From Numida meleagris (lineage: Eukaryota; Chordata; Aves; Galliformes; Numididae), in assembly GCF_002078875.1 (NCBI RefSeq), contig NC_034410.1:76228661-76292660 (forward strand): a DNA stretch of 64,000 nucleotides. Reading direction: 5' to 3'. Position numbers and translations under genes: made by a program. Under the pieces are notes generated by a model. It ran no database searches. It was not told the origin of the DNA and worked only from the letters and a program-made list of their open reading frames with translations. Within the stretch, counting starts at the first letter, position 1; each line of letters starts with the position of its first letter. This document shows, one piece after another, positions 29,532-40,608 of this stretch.

Positions 29532-30087
29532 ACTGATTATTACTCTGCGCTGGTAAGGCCTCACCTGGAGTACTGCATCCAGATGTGGAGTCCTCAGTAC
29601 AGGAGAGACATGGACCTGTTGGAATGCATCCAGAGGAGAACCACAAAAATTATCCAAGGGATGGAACACCTCTCCTATGAGGACAGGCTGAGAGAGCTGG
29701 GGCTGTTCAGCCTGGAGAAGAGAAGGCTGTGAGGTGACCTGAGAGCAGCTTTTCAGTATCTAAACTGGGGCTGTAAGAAAGAAGGGACAGACTCTTTAGC
29801 AGGGTCTGTGGTGAAGGACAAGGGGAAATAGTTTCGAACTAAAAGATGGCATATTTAGAGTGGATGTAAGGAAGAAGTTTTTTACAGTGAGGGTGGTGAG
29901 GCACTGGCACAGGTTAATCCAAAGATGTGACAGATGCTCTCTCCTTGGAGACATTAAACGCCATACTGGATGGGGCTCTGAGCACCTGATCTAGCTGTAG
30001 GTGTCCCTGTTCATTGCAGGGAGTTGGACTAGATGGCCTGTAAGGGTCCCTTCCAACCCAAACAATTCTATGCTTCTGTGATTCTAA
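29532..30087 (+). mobile_element. CR1 LINE, 5'-truncated copy with end of ORF2
   Basis: About 556 bp. The frame at 29499-29732 reads [18 protein letters not shown], then [19 protein letters not shown], the C-terminal part of the CR1 ORF2 reverse-transcriptase protein, ending at a TGA where the family continues. The 3'UTR follows with AGTTGGACTAGATGGCCTG and TTCCAACCCAAACAATTCTA, ending in degenerate terminal repeats. ORF2 cannot be functional because only its last part is present. Confidence 0.93.
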
Positions 30088-31879
30088 AACCTCTATTTGA
30101 CATCAAAGGATTTATATTCTTTTTCCCTCCGGGAAAGAATGAAAAATCTTTTTCTTTAAGCTACCACAGTAGCTTGACTTTTTATTGGGAAGAGAGAAGA
30201 ATTTGAATTATATGCAATATTTGAAAGATGTTTCTTGTTGCTTTCATTTCTGCCTGATGTGCGTGCACATGAAGGGAAAATACATTCAAAAAATGGCATT
30301 TTTTTCCTCTAGGCCCCTTTTAGTAATGTAATGGTCATTGTGATCCACTCCAATTACCAACATCCAGGTGCAGAGCCAACGCTTGCATTTCAGTAACTTG
30401 TTCCACTGTTACAGCAAAGATGTGGGAAAAAATATATGACGGGGAAAAAAATACTTGTTTAGAAGAAACAGATGATGATGTGCCCTGAACAAAATTTGCA
30501 TTTTAGCTGGATTTGTAAATAAAAGCCTGGATTCTTTAAACGTGCATGGCACCTTAATGCGTGTACAGTCAGACACCAGGTGAATTAGAGCCGCAGTTGT
30601 TAACATAGGCAAAAAGAGTGGGTTCCCTTCCCACAGCTGTATTTTTATTGGTGGTGGTTTTTATTTTCATAATTAAAGTTTAGGGCAATAGACATTTCGA
30701 GGTAACAATCAGTGGAATGTATTTTGCGTAAAAAGGCTTGCTATGTTAATATACATATAATTGAAAAAGATTGAGACAAATTATGATGGCTTATTAAAAT
30801 ATGGCTTATACATGTAGGTTTAGATAAAGATCTGATTTAAATACAAATAATGTAATATAGTAGATTATGAAATTCCATATCTAGTGGGGTAGATAGATAT
30901 CCCAGATGTAATTAATGGTGTGCATACTTAGTTAATGCAAATTTAACATTAAAAAAGTGCTGAATAAAAGGAAGATTTTGGAGCTACTTCCTAAAGTGAC
31001 AAAATGATGGTTGTCATTTGTCTCAGAACTGCTACACCAGAGTTTAATCTGCTGTATAAACTTTGATTTTAAAAATAAAAGCAGTTTTATAAACCAGAAC
31101 AGCTTCAACCACAGCTCAGCCTCACCCTCTGAACTAAGGGTTATAAAAACTGGGAAATAAACTGTACAGTGTTTTACTGTGTTTCCAATAGCCCATGCAG
31201 AAACCATGAATTATCCTAGAAAGACTGTGACTCTTCACTCCCAGGGGTTTACTCTCTGCCTTGCTGCTGGCACTCACTGCCCATTGCAAGGCTGTCCACC
31301 AAAGAACCACCTAAGCACCACAGCATGGCAAGCAGTACTTTAATCAGCCGTAAGCAAGGAGGGATGTGTCTGGGAAGTCAAAAGGGAGGAAAGCATCTCA
31401 ACATGCTGGCAGCAAAGCGAGCTGAGGCAGGGCGGTGGGGAAATGGGGCAGAGCCTCACATGCAGCACACTAGCAATGCTGTCCCATGGAGCATCCATCA
31501 GCACAGCAACCTGACGTAAACTCACTCTAGATCTGGGACTGGGGGGCACATAAAGCTGTTTAGAGATATCCTAGCTGTTGTTTTCTTGACGGATGGCTGT
31601 TGTTTTCTTGGTGGGTGGCTTCCCATACAGTTTAATATGTGATTTTGGCTAAAAAGCAATACAAGATGTTGGGTTGTTTTTTTTTTTACAGCAGGAACAG
31701 GTTGGGGCAATTTCAGCTTAGGCAAATCACTGGAAACATCAGGTAATTCAGATGCTATTAACAAAGATAGTACCAGGTGATACTCTCTCTTCTGTGCCAT
31801 ATGATTGGATCCAGTGGCTGAGTCCTCCCTGCAAAATTATTCCAGAGGAGAAAAAGAGCTACAGTGACCTGACAGAAGG
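30088..31879. other. Intergenic, nothing recognised
   Basis: AT-rich sequence to about 31.2 kb, then a more GC-balanced stretch. A 22-bp unit (GCTGTTGTTTTCTTG plus 7 bp) occurs twice in tandem at 31574-31617 with a few differences. No gene is supported. Confidence 0.6.
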
Positions 31880-32195
31880 TTGTAGAGAGGTGGAGGTCGG
31901 CCTCTTCTCCCAGGTAACAGTGACAGGATGAGAAGGAATGGCCTCACGTTGTGCCAGGGGAGGTTCAGGTTGGGTATTAGGAAACATTTCTTCTCAGAAA
32001 GAGAGGTGAGATATTGGAACAGGCTGCCCAGGGAGGTGGTGGAGTCACTGTCTCTGGGGTTGTTCAAGAAACATAGAGATGTGGCACTGAGGGACATGGT
32101 TTCATGGGCATGGTGGTGGTAGATGGACGATTGGACTGGATGATCATAGAGGTCTTTTCCAACCTTTGTGATTCTGTGATTCTGTGGTTCTATGA
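31880..32195 (+). mobile_element. CR1 LINE 3' end
   Basis: The sequence contains AGGAATGGCCTCACGTTGTG, GGTTGGGTATTAGGAAACAT, GAACAGGCTGCCCAGGGAGG and TTGGACTGGATGATCATAGA, then tail repeats GTGATTCTGTGATTCTGTGG. The frame reads [20 protein letters not shown], the CR1 ORF2 C-terminus. It starts abruptly, as 5'-truncated copies do. The wording differs from the copy at 19.4 kb, so it belongs to another CR1 subfamily. Confidence 0.92.
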
Positions 32196-35100
32196 GATGG
32201 AGGTATACTCAGTGAACATGGAGTGGAGAGAAAGACAAATGGAATGACCAGTGGACAGACCTCTGTAGCTTGCATTAGCCATTTCATTGTGTTTGCGAAG
32301 CACTTCTGAAAGAAAAAAAAAAAAAAGCAGACTCTAAACCAGAGGAGAGTTTGTAACTGAAGAAGCAGGGATGGCCTGGGGCAAGAAATTGCTCTACTGC
32401 AATTGAAAGAGGGTTGCAAAATGTAGGTACTGAAGCCATTTGCAGTGCCACAAGCTGCCCAGCTGCCTTCATCCTAGCAAGGCCTGCAGCAGGGCAGGGA
32501 TGTGGCCTACAGGGGAGGCCAAGGTACGAGAGATGAGGAACATGGAGGATCCAGGCACAGAGACAGACCAAGGTTGGAAAGGCAGTCTGCTCGTAATGGT
32601 ATTAGGAAAAATCATGCTTTTTTATTAATAGTAACATTTAAGCCTTCTAACAATAACAGACTGTATTAAGCCTCGGGTCTTGCCTGGATTTGTCTGGTTC
32701 TTTAATATATTTTAGCAGTACTTGCAAAAATCCTCCTAGAAACTTCTGTGGCAGCAAGTCTGTTATCTATCTTTCTGTAGCCGTCTTAGTATTTATGCGT
32801 CTTAGCCGGGGTTTTGCTGAGCCATGTACAACTGCCTGGTGTCAACAGTCAGTGTGAGTAAAAATCTCCCTCCAGATACAGGAGGGATAAAGCATAACCA
32901 ATTAAGCAGCTGTATATTGAGGCACTGGCAGCACACAAGTGAGGAAAGGAGCACATAGGCTGTATCCGAGGCCAACCTGGTAAGCGTTGCAGTGTGGACA
33001 TGCCCACAAGCCAACGAACCAGCAGGGAAGGGACCTGGTTAACAGCAAACCTTGCAAGGGGGAGTGCTTTTCTCCCACTGGATAGATACCAAAAGATGAT
33101 GCTCTGCACACCAGGAGTTCCAGTTTGACATTTCCCAGGCCTGGCAAGTTTAGAGAAGAAAAATTTTAACTTAGCTTTGAATGCGTGAGTGTTGTTCACA
33201 TGTATGAAATGTGCTAAAATTATATCAATGATCAAGAGGTATTGACAAGTGATTATTGTGTAGCATTGCCAGGGACAAGAACCGCAAAACATCTGTGCCC
33301 ATTCTAAAATGAAAATCCGCCAGAAGGTGAGTTGCTTTTCTCTAGCATACCTGCAGCAGTGAGTTTTTAGGTAAAGACCTCAAAGGTTATTCTAATAAGA
33401 TATTGCTTCAGTCAGATTCAGCTGTCAAAATCACAGAGTCCCTCGACTTTGGTTTAGGCTTACAGTGACAAAAATGAAGAATTCCTTGAGCACATCTGTT
33501 AATTCAGGATTAGATTTAATAAAAGTGGAAGCCTTCAGGGAAGGAAAATGCCACATGGCACTCCTTCATGCTGGAAGGTGACAGGAGAATACTCACTGTT
33601 GCAGGGAGCAGAAGCCCTGTTTAAGGTTAGCTCCTTAGGATGTGGGGATCTCGAGTGACAAAGTATTGTTCTTCAGCACGAGGTGGTTATGCTATATTCA
33701 ACATTGCTTCTTGACCTCTGTTTTCTAAAAGCAGAATAAGAGGATCACTTGTCTATGTCTGGCTGAAGCTGACACAGATTAGGAACTTTAAAACAAAGAG
33801 AGAATTCAGTGTGGGCAGACACAACTAAATACTATTTTTCTTCTTTGTACTCTTCATGCTACTGTTGTTGTCCCCTAAAAGGATGATTATCACTATTTCC
33901 ATGTGTTTGTTTTTTTTTTTGCACTATTTACAAATTTAATTTCCTTTATGATGATAGAGCTAAATAGCAAAATATATATTCTATTGATTTTTCTGGAAAA
34001 ATAATAATTCTTTGAAATTTCTATTAGTTCACTAAAGACATTTATGACTTACAGTAATAATAAAATAATGTATAACTGGCTTTCTGTTGCTTTCCAGAAA
34101 CATCAGGTATGAAGTGAAATCAATTCATAAGATAGAATCAAAAGATTCTGGAGCTCTGATTTTTGTAAAACTGTCGTAATTATCTTCATAAAAGTTAAAA
34201 TTATGTCCTAAAACTGATTTTTACAGCCTAATGCTCTTCACTTTGGATAAAACTTGGTTCCGGAATTCATTTAGTCCTCCAGTCAAGTAATGTCAGCAAA
34301 CATTTTGTGTTGCAGGGAGCATCTCTTGTTTTGGACTTCCCAGATGTGATGTAGGCTGGATGAGTACATTCTGAGTTAGGACAAATTTTAAATTGAGCTT
34401 TTGCAATAGATACGTGAGTTTTTTGAAAAGCATATGGACAGGGTCTGGTCAAAGAGTGTTTATGAATTTCAGTAAGCTGATATTGATTTTCATTCCTGGA
34501 GAGAATTCAGTCTTACTAGAAAATCTTCCTTGCCTGAGCATGCATTTCAATATGAAGAATCATCCCATGTCAGTCTGCACTTTTTTCACTCCACGGTACA
34601 CATGTAGCAGCGAATCTGAAGCCAATTGTATTTGCTGATACCCTTAGTAGAAAAGATTGTCCTGCTTTTATTTTCCAGATGTATTCTTATAATGTGTATG
34701 TAAGGACAGGCTGTTTTATCACACTGACTAGAGTTTTTGCATTTTGTCCAGTAATATAAGTAGTAGCTAAGACTCCATCCTTTATCAAAATTGCTGTTCA
34801 GATTCTACATATTGTCCCTCCCACTAATTTAGCTCCCTTTTTTTGTAAATATCCTATGCAAGAACAATTTCTTTTTCATAAGGAAATGATCTTCTTACTT
34901 ATTGTTCTAAATGGTTAAGATGCTTTTTCATCATATTTAGAAACAGAGCTATAACCTTGAGTTTTTCATAAAAGCCATTCCTTCCTTCAAGGACATGCTG
35001 ACAAAATTCAACTTTGCTTCTCAGATTTGTACATTAAAGAATTGTTTCTTCCCACAGAAAAACAGTGTGAGCATAGTCCATAGCTTTTGACACCAACTGA

Positions 35101-35511
35101 AAGTTAGGCTAACGTTAGAGAAAATAACTACAGAGACTAAAATAATATATGTCTGACTCCAGAGCTAACAAGGCAGTAAATAGTCACTGGGTTAACTGCT
35201 TGAATACTGTGTTCTGTTTCAAAGTTTTTTCTCTCTCAACAGATGTCTGTAAAACAAAATTGTCATGAGAATCTCTAACACCTGACATACCATTCTGTAT
35301 CTGCAGAACTGATCTGGGAGGACATGGGTTATTCTCAATCACTCAAAAACACTACACAAAAAAACAAGCATCCCAAAGCCTTTATTTGGTGGTGGTATGC
35401 AGAGCAAGTCAAGGATTAGGTAAGTGATATGGACTCTTCAAATAAAAAGTCCAGCTGTTAGACCCAGCCTTTGGCCTCTTTTCCTATCAGTAAAAGTAGT
35501 AGAGTGAGCGA
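32196..35511. other. Intergenic, nothing recognised
   Basis: No gene or repeat family recognised. Short frames on the minus strand around 32849-33292 (up to 147 codons) have no recognisable domain and overlap one another in several frames. Confidence 0.6.
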
Positions 35512-35542
35512 TGTGACATCTCAGCACTGAACAAAGACTCTG

Positions 35543-35548
35543 GGTCAC
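35543..35548. repeat. Target-site duplication, left copy (GGTCAC)
   Basis: GGTCAC directly before the LTR; the identical hexamer follows it at 35851-35856. Six bases is the duplication length made by alpharetrovirus-like and ERVK integrases. Confidence 0.9.
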
Positions 35549-35850
35549 TGTCACAGCACGCACGCCGGAGATCATGAGACAATACCAATATGGTTAGGCA
35601 AGTGATTCATTTATTAATAGAACAATCAGACTTTTATGCATTTGTGAAAGGCGTACTGCAACATGGCGTTATTTGATTGGTTGGCTTAAGCAAGTCTGTG
35701 TATGCTTTTGCTGTTTCAAATTTTCTGCTTTTCCAAGCACTTTGCTTCTTGCTGTTCTTGCAAGTTACTTGTTCCAAGGCATCAAGGACAACTCAAGAGT
35801 CCAGCAAGTCCAAGTAAACGTGCCCGTTGTCACGTAGATAGTTTCCCACA
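35549..35850 (-). mobile_element. ALV/ERVK-type solo LTR (302 bp)
   Basis: On the minus strand it begins TGTGGGAAACTATC and ends GCGTGCTGTGACA, with TGT...ACA ends. In order it has a CCAAT box (ATTGG on plus at 35676-35680), a TATA-like ATGCATAAAAG (around 35631-35640) and AATAAA (TTTATT at 35610-35615). The short distance between TATA and AATAAA is typical of avian leukosis/EAV-type LTRs. Exact 6-bp duplications flank it. It is a solo LTR with no internal genes, and lies inside an older LTR of the same orientation. The exact family (EAV, ART-CH or another) is not assigned. Confidence 0.88.
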
Positions 35851-35856
35851 GGTCAC
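35851..35856. repeat. Target-site duplication, right copy (GGTCAC)
   Basis: Identical to 35543-35548, bracketing the solo LTR. Confidence 0.9.
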
Positions 35857-36349
35857 TGCTGCTCCTGAGAAGACGGAACTTCTTATTAGGATGCAGATCC
35901 ATCCTCCTCCATTTGAGGAAAGCCCTTCCATCCCACACCCAGGTGGGCAGACGAGTTCCAGTAATGGTTTTCCTTCTTCCAAGTTCTTTGGGTTTAGAGG
36001 CCCAAGCTGCTCAGTGACTGGTGTTCCAACCACAAGATCCCCCTATTTATAGGACTTAGAACAGAAGGCAGCAAGATAGCACATGACATCAGAAGGCCAT
36101 GGTGGTGTGATTCTAGCAGTGTCCCACGCTGGCCAAAACATGGCTATTTTGGAGGTGGGGGGGTCTATGGCCTAGAGTTTCCCTATGTTTGAAGGAGGAG
36201 GAAGGGTGCCTATTATTTGAAAGGTGATAAGGATAAAGCCAAACTCACCAGTGTTAAGCTAAGGGATGTCATAGCTTCCAAGCTGCTGAGTAAAATGAAG
36301 TACATTTGAAATGTTTCTGCATCAATACACACATCATGAGGAACAAGCA

Positions 36350-36415
36350 AAAGGAGCTGTGTTGGGCCAGGAGCCAGACCTGATCATCCTTGTGGGTACC
36401 TTCCAACTCAGGATA
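36350..36415 (+). mobile_element. Short CR1 LINE 3' tail
   Basis: GGGCCAGGAGCCAGACCTGATCATCCTTGTGGGTACCTTCCAACTCAGGAT (at about 36364-36414) matches the last part of the CR1 3'UTR in pattern. The normal terminal ATTCTATG repeats are replaced by a long ATTCT array. The 5' limit is approximate. Confidence 0.75.
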
Positions 36416-36510
36416 TTCTATTCTATTCTATTCTATTCTATTCTATTCTATTCTATTCTATTCTATTCTATTCTATTCTATTCTATTCTATTCTATTCTA
36501 TTCTATTCTA
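36415..36510. repeat. (ATTCT)19 pentanucleotide microsatellite
   Basis: Nineteen uninterrupted TTCTA units (36416-36510) immediately after a CR1 tail. The array is open in several frames and yields a repeated ILFYS pseudo-peptide, which is not a gene. Confidence 0.98.
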
Positions 36511-39500
36511 TGAAGGATTTAACACGCTACCTGACTGACGGCCATAATTACATTGATGAAGTCATAAAGTTGAGCATTGAAGATGTTGGAACAAAGCCCT
36601 TTGATTTTCATAAAAGGTGAAGTGGAAGAACCAAAGACACGCTCTAGTATCAGTCTATACATATACTTAACGCTCATGCAGGTTACGCTTTTCCTATGAA
36701 AAGATGAAGAAAACTGAACATGTACAATATCGGTTATTTGTCCATGTTTGAGGACGTGCCTAATTCATTTTCCCTGTGTTTTGTATTCCCAAATGCTTCA
36801 GCACTTTTTTGATAATGACAGACATTTTACAGAAGAGACAAAAATAATGAAAATTCTTCTTTTTTGCAGTTTTCCTTGGATGGAGTTACTGACATCTGGA
36901 TGTTTCTTTACCGTGTCTGTCACCAACCATCTCTGGAAAGTTAGTTGCTGGCAAATCCTGTCTGAATGTGAGGTCAGTAGTCTCTCCTACAGTTGTCGCT
37001 TCACTGTCATATTAGGAGTATACTATTAATACTGTCCTGAGATGCTCATATGCCACACTAGCGAAGTTCAGCTTTAATTTTTTTTTCCAGTATGACTTAG
37101 ACTGGAAGAGCCTACACTAAAATCCCCCGTTTCTTCCTTACATCCTTCACAGACCAGACAACCATTTGATCAACTAAATAGACCAACTTTTAAATGTCAT
37201 CAACTGAATTTCCAGAAACTAAAGCATAATGATTTCCCACAGTGCAACTATCCAAGACTCTTGAAAGAATACAGTCACACCACGGACCTGTGGTACAATA
37301 AAAAAGAAATTGGAAAAAAGTATTATAGCTGCTTCCTCTAAGACCTTGTCCTCTGCCCTCCTTTGAGGAGGATACCCTTCACCATCTAACAAGGCTTCAG
37401 TCTTACAATCACTCTAACTCATGCCTGTGTAAGAACGTGCTGCCATTGGTAAGGTTTAGCTAAGTCAGCATAACAAGAATTTGCACGTTCTGTGGTAGTC
37501 TCCTTCATATTTTCTCACTTGTGAGCTCCTTTTTTAGGCAGAGGCAGCAGGTACAAAGTCCTCCAAAACAGCTTGGTAATTCTCATTACATGTCCATGTG
37601 CCTTTTCTACTTCTACAAAGACCAGAAGCTGCCTCTCTTCTCTAAATTTCAGAGAAAATACATGCGGCAAGCTTTCCATTAATTCCATTCTCTCCTACTA
37701 TGTTTCTAAATTTCAGTCTCTCCAGATGCTTTCAGAAATCTGTGCCAAGGCCTCATATTCTGCAGCCCCATTTCACTTGTGTAATTTGTGCTGAGCTCAA
37801 TACTTCTCCACATTTAAATACACGCTCTGCAAAGCTTTTATAACACTTGTTTACTGCTTTCTCTGACTTACAAAAGCAGTCAAACATGCCTTCCATAACA
37901 AATCACTTCACCAAGTGTATCGGCACTTCATCAAGATACTTTCCTCACTTTCAGTTCCCTGTCTGCCTTTATGACATGCTCCTTGTAAATACAACCGATC
38001 TTATCCCATTTGGATTGACATGATTTAACTCCTCCTTTGTATTCTCTTCATACGGTACTCTTGCAAAATAATTGCTCCAAGCACTGCTAATTAATTCAGC
38101 ATTCATTTCCAATGTACCTTATTTACTTCTAACATTAGCAAGTGTGTTTGTATTCCATATTATTTGTTCTCATGTCTGGATGAGCTTGCAGGTGATTTTT
38201 TGTATCGCTTGAGTTCTCCCCTCCCTGGAGAGCTATAAAACTCCACTTCTAGCTGACACTGTTTCTTTGGCTTCCTTTTTTGCTTGTCATATTTTCATAG
38301 TTCAAGTGATCGTACTGTCTTTCCAACTCAACAGTTTATTTTACTTAAGTTTTTCATAAGCAAGACAACTTTACTGTACAATTCATCTCCAGTATTAGTA
38401 GTAGGTTCTTTTTGCACTGTTTCCAAAAAACTTACTGTAATTACCAGGATATCCCATTTGCCTTAATTGTATTAAACACAACTCAGACGTTGTTAAAATG
38501 GCTAGAAAATGGACATTATGTGTACGCACTAGGATATGTTCCTGCCCATTCAGTGGGTTTGTCTGATTTTTCTGAAGTGGCTTAGTAGTAGAATTACACC
38601 AAACCTTACTACTTCCCTTTGGAATTACAGATGCTCAGACGAGAGGCTTTATCTATCGTCTGTGAAGCCATCCAAAACATCAGTCACTACCTTCTGAACA
38701 TTCTAGATAGCGATGCTTCCTTTGCTCCAAACATCTCTAAGAGGAAACACACTGCTATATGGATGAAGAGTCAAGATACTGCAAAGCATGAAGGTAAGCT
38801 TACCAATCAGTAAAAAAATGTGCAAAATCTGTGCTTCAAAATGTGCTTCAGAATTTCAGGTTTTCATGATGAGATTTTTTTTCAGAAGATCTCACTCGCA
38901 AAAGTGTGTTCCTTTTGATAAAATTCACTAAAATTCATCTTTTTTTCATGGAATATGTCTTCAACCAAACTGCTGATGGATGCACAGTATATCTGTTAAA
39001 CCTGAAGAAAATAGATACCACATCCACAAGGACCCACTTTCCTGTGAATTTGCTACCCAGGCACCTCCTGCTGTGCAACGCTTGTTCTGTCTGGCTACTG
39101 AGTATAGAATTCAATAAGAAAGCAAAAAAAAAAAAAAAAAAAAAAGGCTCTCCGAAGACAAGAGGAAGGATTAATCAAGTCTGAAATCTCTCAGGGTTGC
39201 AATAGAAAATAATTTCAGTGGGGCAGCAGAAAGTATGTATGCAACAGTCACTTGTAGCCAAGAAGTGAGAAATGGGCTAACCTCTAACCAGGACATCTAA
39301 TGCTCTGTCATATCACTTGAGTGTTAATTGAATTTTGTGACAAGGTTACCTTAATTAGTTGGCAGATGATAGAAAGAAACGACAGGTAAGCATAATCTTG
39401 AATCGCTGCTGTCCCCTCTGCCTTTTCATTTTGAGGTGAAATTCAGGCTAAAATATGCATTGCTATGAAGATGAAAGTTGGCATGGAAGTTCCTGCACCA

Positions 39501-40280
39501 GGTGTTGATTTCACTTTTAAGAGATTTTGGAGTCATACTTAGAATATTTTAGCAACAACAACAACAACAGAAGTGCATAAGAACTTAATTTTTAAATGAC
39601 TAAAATCAAGGTTGACATTTTCCAGTTTTAATCAGGAAACAGAAACTCTCTGAGCCCTTCCAGTTTGAGAACATTTGCTTTTCTCCAAGAGGACGTGCAG
39701 ATCTGACATAATACGAAAATGAAACAGCTTTCAGGGTAAGTGAGGAGGAAATGAAATAAGATGCATTTTAAAAAAGAAAAAAAAAAAAAAGCTTGTCTAT
39801 ATCTGAGAAACCAGAATTATGGATACTTTGCCTGAGACTGCCACTGATCATCTGGGCCTGATCCTGCAGGCATTTCTGCATGTAAGTATCACTGCCTACA
39901 GAAAGAGACCCACAACTTGGTGGGTTCATTCAGAGGTATTAAGGTGCATGAGGCTGTGAACAGTTTCCAGGGTCAGAGCCTTAACTTGACTCCGTATTCA
40001 AGTTGCAAAATGTGCCTCTCTACACTGAGAGTCAGCACATGCTAGTTTCCTTTCCATCACTTCCAGGTAAATCCATGGAGTTTCCTGTCAAAACAGTATT
40101 TCTTTTATTTGCTCCAAAGCTGATTGTATTCACTCCTCAGAGCCCAAATGATGGACACAATATTTAGCCTCAAGGACTTCTGTATGACATCCCTATTTCA
40201 TAACTTTAGCAGAAATGCTAAGTCATGGCCTGAACCAGTGATTGAGCACCTGGTGGAAAGGCAGGGCCAACCCAGGGGAG
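36511..40280. other. Intergenic, nothing recognised
   Basis: AT-rich sequence with a 22-base A run (39124-39145) and another A-rich tract near 39.77 kb. Small (CAA)n at about 39553-39568. No gene supported. Confidence 0.6.
39124..39145. repeat. Poly-A tract (22 A)
   Basis: Uninterrupted A run. No gene-like sequence precedes it that I recognise, so a processed-pseudogene origin is not supported. Confidence 0.9.
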
Positions 40281-40608
40281 NNNNNNNNNNNNNNNNNNNN
40301 NNNNNNNNNNNNNNNNNNNNNNNNNNNNNNNNNNNNNNNNNNNNNNNNNNNNNNNNNNNNNNNNNNNNNNNNNNNNNNNNNNNNNNNNNNNNNNNNNNNN
40401 NNNNNNNNNNNNNNNNNNNNNNNNNNNNNNNNNNNNNNNNNNNNNNNNNNNNNNNNNNNNNNNNNNNNNNNNNNNNNNNNNNNNNNNNNNNNNNNNNNNN
40501 NNNNNNNNNNNNNNNNNNNNNNNNNNNNNNNNNNNNNNNNNNNNNNNNNNNNNNNNNNNNNNNNNNNNNNNNNNNNNNNNNNNNNNNNNNNNNNNNNNNN
40601 NNNNNNNN
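40281..40608. other. Assembly gap (328 N)
   Basis: Unresolved bases. Frames spanning it on either strand are artefacts of translating N. The left flank (acctggtggaaaggcaggg) is more GC-rich than the right flank. Confidence 1.

Larger units (their letters stand above)
35512..36130 (-). mobile_element. Older retroviral LTR interrupted by a younger LTR
   Basis: On the minus strand this has promoter-like order: a TATA box CTATAAATAGGG (core at 36044-36051), then an AATAAG polyadenylation-like signal (35882-35887), then a possible ending in GATGTCACA (TG on the plus strand at 35512). The segment is split by the LTR at 35549-35850; removing that and one GGTCAC copy rejoins the sequence smoothly. 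The far end near 36130 was not defined and no target duplication was found, so limits and family are uncertain. No retroviral genes are attached. Confidence 0.5.

Noticed and set aside
36311..36620. Frames encoding repeated ILFYS
   Set aside because: Pure translation of the ATTCT microsatellite; open because the unit lacks stops in those frames.
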